A stretch of 64,000 nucleotides of DNA from positions 1-64,000 of the forward strand of contig CALGIJ010000031.1 of NCBI GenBank assembly GCA_937915545.1, written 5' to 3'. A program made the translations under genes and the position numbers. Positions 1-6,632 of this stretch are shown here, piece by piece. The stretch is from an uncultured Desulfobacterales bacterium (GTDB lineage: Bacteria > Desulfobacterota > Desulfobulbia > Desulfobulbales > Desulfocapsaceae). Position 1 is the first letter of the stretch, and the number at the start of each line of letters is the position of its first letter. The notes under the pieces were generated by a model, which was given only the letters and a program-made list of their open reading frames with translations, did no database searches and was not told where the DNA came from.

Positions 1-2
1 TA

Positions 3-125
3 ATCCACGAGCTACATGCCATGGATGAATTTGCAGAACTTGACGCACACAACTTAAGGCTTCTTATTCAAGGCCCTTTGGTTCTTGTCAGCGATTCTCA
101 TGCCCCTAGCCGCTCACGCTCATGA
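3..125 (+). CDS. possible 3' end of an upstream gene (partial)
   Basis: An open frame runs in from the left edge for 40 codons and ends at a TGA at 123-125; the other two forward frames have early stops. The translated end (LIQGPLVLVSDSHAPSRSRS) matches no family I recognise. It could be the C-terminus of a gene lying mostly outside the window, or chance. Confidence 0.25.
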   Translation: MHELHAMDEFAELDAHNLRLLIQGPLVLVSDSHAPSRSRS

Positions 126-224
126 ACCACACGCAGTCCCATGTATCGCAACTTGCTGCATTTCCAGTCCGAGTGTGGTATCGTCGCCGCAACTACCAAT
201 CCCCCCTGTAACACGCGAGCGGCA

Positions 225-1898
225 ATGAGATTTGCGCAGATATCACCATCCGTCGCCGGCCTTCTCCGCCAGACGACCCCACCCGTAAAATCTCTTTTGC
301 TTCTCCTTGCCCTGATCACCGGTGAAAATCTCGCCGCTCTTCTTTCCCCCTGGATGGCCGGCCGGTTTTCGCAGATACTCCTGCAGGGCAATAGCATTGC
401 CGCCACTGGTTATAAAGAGATCCTTCTGCTCTGGCTTGCCGTCCTCGTCGTACAATCTCTTCTCGCCTATTGCAGCCGCATCGTCTCAACTAAAAACAGC
501 GAGAGGATGGTCGCCGACCTCCGTCAGGTCCTTTACGCCCACCTGCAGTCCCTACCCATAAGCTATTTTCACGCCCGCCGCCATGGCGAGACGCTCTCCC
601 TGCTCTCCTACGACACCTCGCTCCTCGGCACCTTCATCAGTTCCACCCTGGTCGGTCTATTCCCACACTGCGCCACAGCTACCGGCGCTCTGCTCTGCAT
701 GACGGTGATCAGCCCTCCCCTTGCGGCACTAAGCCTACTCCTCGTGCCGCTCTTTATCTTCATCACCAGAATACTGGGAAGAAAAGCGCGCTCGCTCAGC
801 CATACGCTAATGCAGCAATATGAAAACCTGCACAGCATTGCCGAGGAAAATCTCTCTACCATCCCTCTGATCAAGACCTTTGCCCGCGAACCGCAGGAAC
901 TCGAAAGATTTTGCGAGGGTAACGAGAAGCTCTACTCTGCCTCGGTGGACTATCAAAAAATGCAGGCCAAACTGGCGCCCTCGATCTCCTTACTCTCCGG
1001 AGCACTGATCATTTTCTTCCTGCTTCTTACCGGAGACCGGGTTCTTGCCGGCACCCTATCCCCCGGAGAACTGATCAGCCTCCTTCTCTATGGCCTGCTT
1101 CTCACCCGCCCGATCAGCTCGCTGGCTTCCGTCTACGGCCAGGGCCAGCGCGCTGTCACCTCCATGCACAGGCTGACGGCAACGCTCTCCGAACGTGCAG
1201 AGCGGCACGACATCGGCAAGAATCTCCCTGCTCTCAAAGGAGCGATAACCTTCACCGATGTCGCCTTCTCCTACCCTGGACGGCCGCCCCTCTTCTCCTC
1301 GCTCAACCTGCGCATCGATCCAGGCGAGACCATTGCCATCACCGGCCCCAATGGCTCGGGCAAGAGCACTCTGGTCCATCTGTTAATCAGATTGTTCACA
1401 CCCGACAGCGGACGAATCTTGCTCGACGGGATCGATATCGAAGATATTTCTCTGCACAGCCTGCGTTCCCAAATCGGCCTGGTCCAGCAAAGCGTTCTTT
1501 TGCGCAACGCTACGGTTGCCGAAAATCTTCTGCTCGGAAAGCCTCAGGCAACCTCAGCAGAGCTAGAACGAGCAACCCGGGCTGCTCATGCCTATGAGTT
1601 CATCTCAGCCTTGCCGCAAGGCTTCTCAACTTTGATCGGTGACCGCGGCGTCAAGCTCTCCGGAGGGCAACGGCAACGACTCGCCCTCGCCAGATCACTC
1701 CTCAAAGATCCTCCCATCCTCATTCTCGACGAGGCCACCGCCATGTTCGATCCCGAGGGGGAAAGCGATTTCGTCCGTGACAATCTGCTAGCGCTCAGGG
1801 AAAAGACAGTGCTGATCATTACCCATCGACCGGCAACCCTCGCTCTGGCGAACCGCGTCTACCTTCTCGACCAGGGAACACTTTCCACCCTTAAGTGA
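225..1898 (+). CDS. ABC transporter, fused permease and ATPase (type I exporter)
   Basis: Half-size exporter of 557 aa: an N-terminal six-helix transmembrane domain (about residues 15-310) fused to a nucleotide-binding domain. Walker A is GPNGSGKST (about 374-382), the signature is LSGGQRQR (about 478), Walker B is ILILDEAT and the H-loop is THRP. Such proteins act as homodimers or heterodimers and export lipids, peptides or drugs across the inner membrane; the substrate cannot be read from sequence. I prefer the ATG at 225 to one at 141, because the extra 28 residues are atypical and the first helix begins soon after 225. It lies 3.6 kb from the lasso genes, on the other strand and separated by housekeeping genes, so a role in lasso export is unsupported. 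Confidence 0.9.
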   Translation: MRFAQISPSVAGLLRQTTPPVKSLLLLLALITGENLAALLSPWMAGRFSQILLQGNSIAATGYKEILLLWLAVLVVQSLLAYCSRIVSTKNSERMVADLRQVLYAHLQSLPISYFHARRHGETLSLLSYDTSLLGTFISSTLVGLFPHCATATGALLCMTVISPPLAALSLLLVPLFIFITRILGRKARSLSHTLMQQYENLHSIAEENLSTIPLIKTFAREPQELERFCEGNEKLYSASVDYQKMQAKLAPSISLLSGALIIFFLLLTGDRVLAGTLSPGELISLLLYGLLLTRPISSLASVYGQGQRAVTSMHRLTATLSERAERHDIGKNLPALKGAITFTDVAFSYPGRPPLFSSLNLRIDPGETIAITGPNGSGKSTLVHLLIRLFTPDSGRILLDGIDIEDISLHSLRSQIGLVQQSVLLRNATVAENLLLGKPQATSAELERATRAAHAYEFISALPQGFSTLIGDRGVKLSGGQRQRLALARSLLKDPPILILDEATAMFDPEGESDFVRDNLLALREKTVLIITHRPATLALANRVYLLDQGTLSTLK

Positions 1899-1981
1899 TG
1901 TCTCTTGCAAAGGGCCGCACATTTCTTTATAACTTCTAGTCTATAGACATTCCTTTCTCTCAACGCTCCAACATACCAGCC

Positions 1982-2998
1982 ATGAACAATTCTTCAGGGC
2001 TCTCGGTGATCATCCTCGCCGCCGGCAAAGGGACGAGAATGAAATCCGATAAGGCCAAAGTACTCCACGAAGTCTTCTTCGCACCAATGGTGCACCATGT
2101 CGTCCGCGCGGTTTTGCCGCTCGCACCGGCCACGGTCGTCGCAGTGGTTGGCCATCAGCGAGAGGAGGTCCAGGCAGCGCTGGCACAGACCCCCTGCCGC
2201 TTTGCAGTGCAGGAGGAACAACTCGGTACCGGCCATGCCGTTCTTTCCGCCGAACCTTCCCTTGCAGATATCGACGGCACGGTGATGATCCTCTGCGGCG
2301 ATACGCCACTCATCGAGAGCGCCACTCTGGCCAAGATGTACGACCTGCACCGCCGACAAGGGGCAACCCTGACCCTGATGACTACCATGCTGGACGATCC
2401 CACCAACTACGGCAGGATTCTCTGCACGCCTCAAGGCCAGGTGCAGGGTATCGTCGAGCAGAAGGACGCCTCAGCCGAGCAGCAGGCGATCAAGGAGATC
2501 AACGCCGGCATCTATTGTGTCGAGAAGGCTTTCCTTTTCTCCGCCCTGCGGGGCGTCGGCCGTAATAACAGCCAGAACGAGGTCTACCTTACCGACATCG
2601 TCGCCCAGGCAGTGGCCAGCGGAGAGCGCGTGGAGAAATTCCAGGTCAGCGATGCCGTAGAGGTCCTGGGCGTCAACTCTCGGGTGGAACTCTCCCAGGC
2701 CCATCGACAGCTGCAGCAAAGACACAACCGTCGTCTCATGCTCGACGGAGTAACCATGTACAATCCAGAAAGTGTCACTATCAGTCCTGAGAGCGCCATC
2801 GGAAAAGACGTAATTCTGGAAAATTTTGTTCGCATATCCGGAAAGAGCAGAGTCGGCGACAGAGCGATCATCGGCCAGGGGGCCGTCCTGCACCAGTGCA
2901 CCGTCGCAGCCGATGCGGTTATCGGGCCCTGCTGCTGTCTCAGCGATATCGAGATTCCCGCCGGCCACATCGTTCCGCCACTCTGCAACTCCCTCTAA
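1982..2998 (+). CDS. GlmU-like NTP transferase, short form lacking most of the acetyltransferase domain
   Basis: The N-terminal two thirds match the uridylyltransferase half of GlmU: signature LAAGKGTRMKS near residues 13-23, then LGTGHAV and CGDTPL. This domain makes UDP-GlcNAc from UTP and GlcNAc-1-phosphate for cell-wall and lipopolysaccharide synthesis. The protein is 338 aa against about 450 for full GlmU. After residue 250 there are only a few left-handed-helix hexapeptide turns (IGKDVILENFVRI and following), so the acetyl-CoA site and acetyltransferase catalytic residues appear to be missing. It is probably a monofunctional nucleotidyltransferase, with acetylation done elsewhere. The next gene starts 68 bp downstream on the same strand. 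Confidence 0.85.
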   Translation: MNNSSGLSVIILAAGKGTRMKSDKAKVLHEVFFAPMVHHVVRAVLPLAPATVVAVVGHQREEVQAALAQTPCRFAVQEEQLGTGHAVLSAEPSLADIDGTVMILCGDTPLIESATLAKMYDLHRRQGATLTLMTTMLDDPTNYGRILCTPQGQVQGIVEQKDASAEQQAIKEINAGIYCVEKAFLFSALRGVGRNNSQNEVYLTDIVAQAVASGERVEKFQVSDAVEVLGVNSRVELSQAHRQLQQRHNRRLMLDGVTMYNPESVTISPESAIGKDVILENFVRISGKSRVGDRAIIGQGAVLHQCTVAADAVIGPCCCLSDIEIPAGHIVPPLCNSL

Positions 2999-3065
2999 CG
3001 AAAACAGATTTCCACCATTTTCTCGCGCAGCTTACCCAGCTCGCGCAGACCACGGAAGAGAGCCC

Positions 3066-4355
3066 ATGAGCGACTTGAAAAAGATGTATTCCACCATCCT
3101 CGGGGACAGCTTCCCCATGGAAATGACCATCGGCTTTGGTGGACAAACCCTGGTATATCGTAAGAAAACATGGAAAATCAGCCAACTGGGCGGGACGTTC
3201 GACGAACGCGGCCTTCGCTATGGGGAGAATCCCGATCAGGAAGCGGCCCTCTACGAGCTGGTCAACGGCAATCTGCTGCTCGGCGATTGCCGCTATATCG
3301 AGCCGGGAAACGGCCTGGTATCGGCCATTGCCGTCGAGGATATGCTGCAGGTGGGCAAACATCCTGGAAAGATCAATCTCACCGATATCGACAATGGCCT
3401 CAATATCATTAAATATCTCATGGATAAGCCGGCAGCGGTGATCCTTAAGCATAACAACCCCTGTGGCGCCGCCTATGGGGAAAGCCTCGCCCAGGCCTTC
3501 AACCGTGCCTGGCGCGCCGACCGCATCGCCGCCTTCGGGGGCGCGGTGGTCCTCAACCGCTCCTGCGATAAAGACACCGCCGCCTTGCTCGCCAGTACCT
3601 ACCTCGAGGTGGTTTGCGCCCCGGAATTTGAGCCTGGGGCTATGGAACTTCTTGGAAAATCAAAGAATCTGCGTGTTATCCGCATTTGCGGAATCAATCG
3701 CCTGCAAGACTTCGAAGGCTTTCGCTTCGTCGACTTCAAGAGCTTAATCGACGGGGGCATCATCGTCCAGCAATCGGCCGTCAACTCCATCCGCACCGCC
3801 GCCGACCTCAAGCCAGCCGTGGCCTCCTGGCAGGGCACGGAGTATCGCTGCGAGCGTCAGCCCACGCCGCGTGAGCTCGACGACATGATCTTTGGCTGGG
3901 CCGTGGAGCACGGAGTTACTTCAAATTCGGTTATTTACGTCAAAGACGGCTGTACCGTCGGCATCGGCACCGGAGAGCAGGACCGCGTCGGGGTAGCGGA
4001 AATCGCCGTCCATAAGGCCTATATCAAGTATGCCGATATCCTCTGCTTCGACACCTACGGCATGGGCTATGCCGACCTCGAGCTGGCCATTACCCAGGGA
4101 AAACGCGCTCCTGAGGAAAAGGTTCATATCGACAGCCTCACCGCAAACGAGAGGGCCGGGTTGCCACAATCGGTAATGATTTCCGATGCCTTCTTCCCCT
4201 TCAGGGACGGGGCCGATGTCGGCATCAGGCAAGGAGTCAGCGCAATCCTCCAGGCCGGTGGCTCGCAGCGGGATTTCGAGACGATCCTTGCCTGCAACGA
4301 GGCACGTCCCCAGGTGGCCATGGCCTATACCGGGCAACGCTCTTTCAAGCATTAG
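3066..4355 (+). CDS. AICAR transformylase, stand-alone (PurH C-terminal domain)
   Basis: This 429-aa protein corresponds to the formyltransferase domain of bifunctional PurH, which formylates AICAR in the penultimate step of IMP synthesis. The catalytic Lys-His appears in LKHNNPCG. VGIGTGEQDRVG, SDAFFPFRDG and the closing TGQRSFKH are also typical. The N-terminal IMP cyclohydrolase domain of normal PurH (about 520 aa) is absent, so ring closure must be done by another protein. I chose the ATG at 3066 because GGAAGAGAG precedes it and the family fold begins there; a longer frame upstream overlaps the GlmU-like gene and is unlikely to be translated. Confidence 0.88.
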   Translation: MSDLKKMYSTILGDSFPMEMTIGFGGQTLVYRKKTWKISQLGGTFDERGLRYGENPDQEAALYELVNGNLLLGDCRYIEPGNGLVSAIAVEDMLQVGKHPGKINLTDIDNGLNIIKYLMDKPAAVILKHNNPCGAAYGESLAQAFNRAWRADRIAAFGGAVVLNRSCDKDTAALLASTYLEVVCAPEFEPGAMELLGKSKNLRVIRICGINRLQDFEGFRFVDFKSLIDGGIIVQQSAVNSIRTAADLKPAVASWQGTEYRCERQPTPRELDDMIFGWAVEHGVTSNSVIYVKDGCTVGIGTGEQDRVGVAEIAVHKAYIKYADILCFDTYGMGYADLELAITQGKRAPEEKVHIDSLTANERAGLPQSVMISDAFFPFRDGADVGIRQGVSAILQAGGSQRDFETILACNEARPQVAMAYTGQRSFKH

Positions 4356-4402
4356 TCGACATAAACAGATAGAGATATCAAGATGATATCAGGAAATGAT
4401 CC

Positions 4403-4430
4403 CCGGACCTGATGGCCGGTGGTTTACTTT
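4403..4430 (+). terminator. probable terminator after the AICAR transformylase gene
   Basis: CCGGaCC-TGAT-GGCCGG can form a six-pair stem with one bulged base, followed by TGGTTTACTTT. The T-run is weak. A separate 7-bp inverted repeat (GATATCA/TGATATC, 4374-4390) lies just before it. Confidence 0.4.
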
Positions 4431-4587
4431 GTCCTCGTATCCATCTCGCCTTTGGTCACTCTTAAGCTACCCCCTGAAAATATAAGCCTCCTGGCTGGGT
4501 CGATGATTTCAACCTATTGGGACTCGCTATAGCCTGTTTTATGCTTTGGTTTCAGCTCGGCCAGGCCTAGAGAAGTCAGAATAGGAA

Positions 4588-4604
4588 TCGGCATGCTTCT
4601 TGCT
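4588..4604 (+). promoter_or_regulatory. sigma-54-type (-24/-12) promoter for the PEP-CTERM gene
   Basis: TCGGCATGCTTCTTGCT matches the YTGGCACGNNNNTTGCW consensus closely. The invariant GG (4590-4591) and GC (4602-4603) are separated by exactly 10 bases. It lies 68 bp upstream of the start codon at 4672. PEP-CTERM genes in many bacteria are known to be driven by the PrsK/PrsR system with sigma-54, which agrees with this site. Confidence 0.55.
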
Positions 4605-4671
4605 TTCTAAATTCAAAGATTACACCGGTAATTTACGAACTCAACAGCCTCCATCTGCTGAAGGTACTCTT

Positions 4672-5382
4672 ATGAAAAAGCACATTGCTCTCTTCGCCCT
4701 TTCGATTGCCTCTTTTTTAACCAGCACAGAGTTTATCTCCGCTGCAGTGATTAACACAATTGACACTAATAATGACAGCCAGTGGAACGTCTATAAGGTG
4801 GAGAATTGGCAAACATTTGGCAACACGATGGATGGAATGCAAGTTACGGCAACCTTTGGAAACGGTTCCGAGACAAAAACTTGGGAGGACACTTCCGGTG
4901 CGGTTGGAACTGGTTGGTCATTGGTGATGCAATACATGGCGACTGCCAACACCTGGTTTGATTACGCCTGGTGGATACTTACCAACAATACCAATAGCCC
5001 GATAACATCGTTAGTTATCGACGGCAGACCAGGAAACACCGTTTTTGATATTATTCTTGATGATTCCGACGAATATTCCCCTGGATCTGAAAATGGAAGG
5101 GCCGCTGTGGCAAATAGTGACATATCTCCATATTTAAACGTGGACGTACTCTATAGTACTCAAGTTACTGTTAAGGGCACCTTTTATGACGACCTTTATC
5201 AAACCGTAACGTTTGACTTTTCTAGTACTGGATATCCATCGGCAGGCCTCCAGCCTGGTCACTCATTCTGGTTCGCTCTCGACACAGATAACGTCAACCC
5301 TGTTCCTGAGCCGGCTACCATGCTGCTTTTCGGGATTGGCGCCATGGGCATTGCCGCCTTCCGCAAGCGGAAAACCGTTTAG
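4672..5382 (+). CDS. PEP-CTERM sorting-domain protein
   Basis: A 236-aa exported protein. It starts with a signal peptide (KKHIALFALSIASFL, then an alanine-rich cleavage zone) and ends with the tripartite sorting tail: Val-Pro-Glu-Pro, a hydrophobic helix (TMLLFGIGAMGIAAF) and the basic cluster RKRK. PEP-CTERM tails are recognised by exosortase (EpsH/XrtA) and are linked to exopolysaccharide and biofilm or floc formation. The middle is a low-complexity beta-rich domain with many Asn, Asp and Thr residues that I cannot assign. The ATG at 4672 is chosen because the signal peptide begins there. No exosortase is present in this window. The gene is less GC-rich than its neighbours. Confidence 0.85.
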   Translation: MKKHIALFALSIASFLTSTEFISAAVINTIDTNNDSQWNVYKVENWQTFGNTMDGMQVTATFGNGSETKTWEDTSGAVGTGWSLVMQYMATANTWFDYAWWILTNNTNSPITSLVIDGRPGNTVFDIILDDSDEYSPGSENGRAAVANSDISPYLNVDVLYSTQVTVKGTFYDDLYQTVTFDFSSTGYPSAGLQPGHSFWFALDTDNVNPVPEPATMLLFGIGAMGIAAFRKRKTV

Positions 5383-5408
5383 CTATTCTATTTACCTGGC
5401 GTATCAAT

Positions 5409-5461
5409 AAGAAAGCTGAGGCGGTAGTAGTCTGCGTGACCACTACCGCCTCAGCTTTCTT
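5409..5461. terminator. bidirectional terminator between convergent genes
   Basis: A perfect 20-bp inverted repeat (arms 5409-5428 and 5442-5461, loop of 13) lies between the converging PEP-CTERM gene and the lasso kinase gene. The outer ends are AAGAAAG/CTTTCTT, giving short A/T-rich flanks on both strands. Confidence 0.75.
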
Positions 5462-5488
5462 GCTTTCACACTTTCTTTCCAATCCAGC

Positions 5489-6394
5489 TCAGCACGAGTT
5501 AAGAATCTCGCGGCACGTCTCTTCCAAAAAATCCAGCCTGTGTGGCCGTTCAATCATGTATGCATTACAGCGCTGCGCCAAGAGTGCACTGAAGTCGAAA
5601 TCACGGCCGATCTCCTCTTCGCTACGCAGGTCCTGGAAGCGCGATAAATAGACGCTCGCGCCCAGGTACATCATCTTTTCGGGCCCACCCATTTTCCGCA
5701 GCCTCATTACCTCGGCGTCCTGCAAGAAAAAGAGGCGGCTCAGTTCCACCGGCGTTGCACTTGTCTGCGAATCAGGCACACAATAGAGTCGCTTGTCCGT
5801 TTCATCGAATAGCTTTGGACAGCAATGGGGATCGACGCCAACGTACCCGAGGGCATCGGGCCAGGCTTTGATCACTGGCGGACCGGGATGGATCATGGCC
5901 CTGCCCTGTTCAAAGGAAAGTGCGGTAACGTCGTCCGACAAGAGACGGCCGCCCGATGAGAGCAGTTTCAAGCCCAGCGTGGTCTTGCCCTGCCCCTTGT
6001 CGCCAATCACAACGATACCTTTTCCGCCAAGCTCAATGGCGCTGGCATGCAGCACCATCATGCCTCGCTGGCTCATCAAGGCCGCAAAGATTACACCTTG
6101 CAAGGCGAGGATTTCCAGGCGAGGATCAGCATCTCTATTGGAAACGATCGTTATAACCTTCCCTTCGCTGACAACATACTTCGAACCGAACGGAAAGACA
6201 AACTCAAGCCCATTTTTCGTTCTTGAAGCAGCAACCTCCTTCCTTGCCGAGGGAGGAATCAGGGCCGTATCTCTCAATGTTTTCCGAATAGTTACAGACG
6301 CTCCGGCATTCGACTCCTGAGAATAGCCAGGAAGTGTGACGTCTGAGAGAATATTAAGAGAGTATGCTGAATAAATGAACAATAATACAACCAA
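5489..6394 (-). CDS. HPr-kinase-like protein of the lasso-peptide locus (candidate peptide kinase)
   Basis: About 301 aa. The P-loop GDKGQGKTT is at residues 131-139, preceded by MVLHASAIE, and an acidic pair lies in LLSDDVTAL (154-155); all resemble the HPr kinase/phosphorylase core. HprK-like proteins in lasso-peptide clusters (PadeK of paeninodin and relatives) phosphorylate the C-terminal serine of the precursor. Here the precursor directly upstream does end in serine. The gene begins 18 bp after the precursor stop. The leftmost in-frame start I can place is a TTG at 6392-6394 with no clear ribosome site, so the true start may be later or coupled to the precursor. A role in phosphorylating the peptide is inferred. 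Confidence 0.8.
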   Translation of the reverse strand: MVVLLFIYSAYSLNILSDVTLPGYSQESNAGASVTIRKTLRDTALIPPSARKEVAASRTKNGLEFVFPFGSKYVVSEGKVITIVSNRDADPRLEILALQGVIFAALMSQRGMMVLHASAIELGGKGIVVIGDKGQGKTTLGLKLLSSGGRLLSDDVTALSFEQGRAMIHPGPPVIKAWPDALGYVGVDPHCCPKLFDETDKRLYCVPDSQTSATPVELSRLFFLQDAEVMRLRKMGGPEKMMYLGASVYLSRFQDLRSEEEIGRDFDFSALLAQRCNAYMIERPHRLDFLEETCREILNSC

Positions 6395-6412
6395 GATAGG
6401 TTACTGGACCAA

Positions 6413-6616
6413 TCACGAATAGCACGCTGTAAGCCCGCCATTCTCCGTCTTGCAATTATACTGACCGTCTGTTTGGCTCCCAAATGCTTTTGTTGCCTTT
6501 GTCAAACGATCCATACGCCCATACACGGTCAGTGTCGGCGCGGCATACGTCATTTTCCTTGCCCGCCCTTGCTCATCACGCACGGTTTCCACAGAAGACA
6601 GAGTAGTAGTGCTCAT
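6413..6616 (-). CDS. lasso-peptide precursor (67 aa)
   Basis: The ATG at 6616 follows an excellent ribosome site (AAAGGAGGTGCC), which rules out a longer start. The leader carries the Y-x2-P-x-L-x3-G motif (Tyr24, Pro27, Leu29, Gly33) recognised by PqqD-like B1 proteins, then LT at 38-39. Taking threonine at -2 as the usual cleavage rule gives cutting after Lys43 and a 24-residue core, AFGSQTDG onwards. Asp50 (core position 7) would then be the ring-closing acid. Cys55 and Cys65 both fall in the tail and the last residue is Ser67. The exact cleavage site and ring size are inferred; Thr39-Lys40/Ala41 is an alternative but would need a 10-residue ring. Confidence 0.8.
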   Translation of the reverse strand: MSTTTLSSVETVRDEQGRARKMTYAAPTLTVYGRMDRLTKATKAFGSQTDGQYNCKTENGGLTACYS

Positions 6617-6632
6617 GGCACCTCCTTTTCTC

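Larger units (their letters stand above)
4356..4671. other. intergenic region of 316 bp upstream of the PEP-CTERM gene
   Basis: No protein-coding frame with plausible initiation was seen. The region holds the inverted repeat at 4374-4390, the weak terminator at 4403-4430 and the sigma-54-type promoter at 4588-4604. Its composition is AT-richer than the flanking housekeeping genes. Confidence 0.6.

Noticed and set aside
225..1898. ABC exporter as the missing lasso-peptide exporter
   Set aside because: It is 3.6 kb away on the opposite strand, separated by purine and cell-wall genes and a PEP-CTERM unit with its own promoter and terminator; nothing in the sequence ties it to the peptide.
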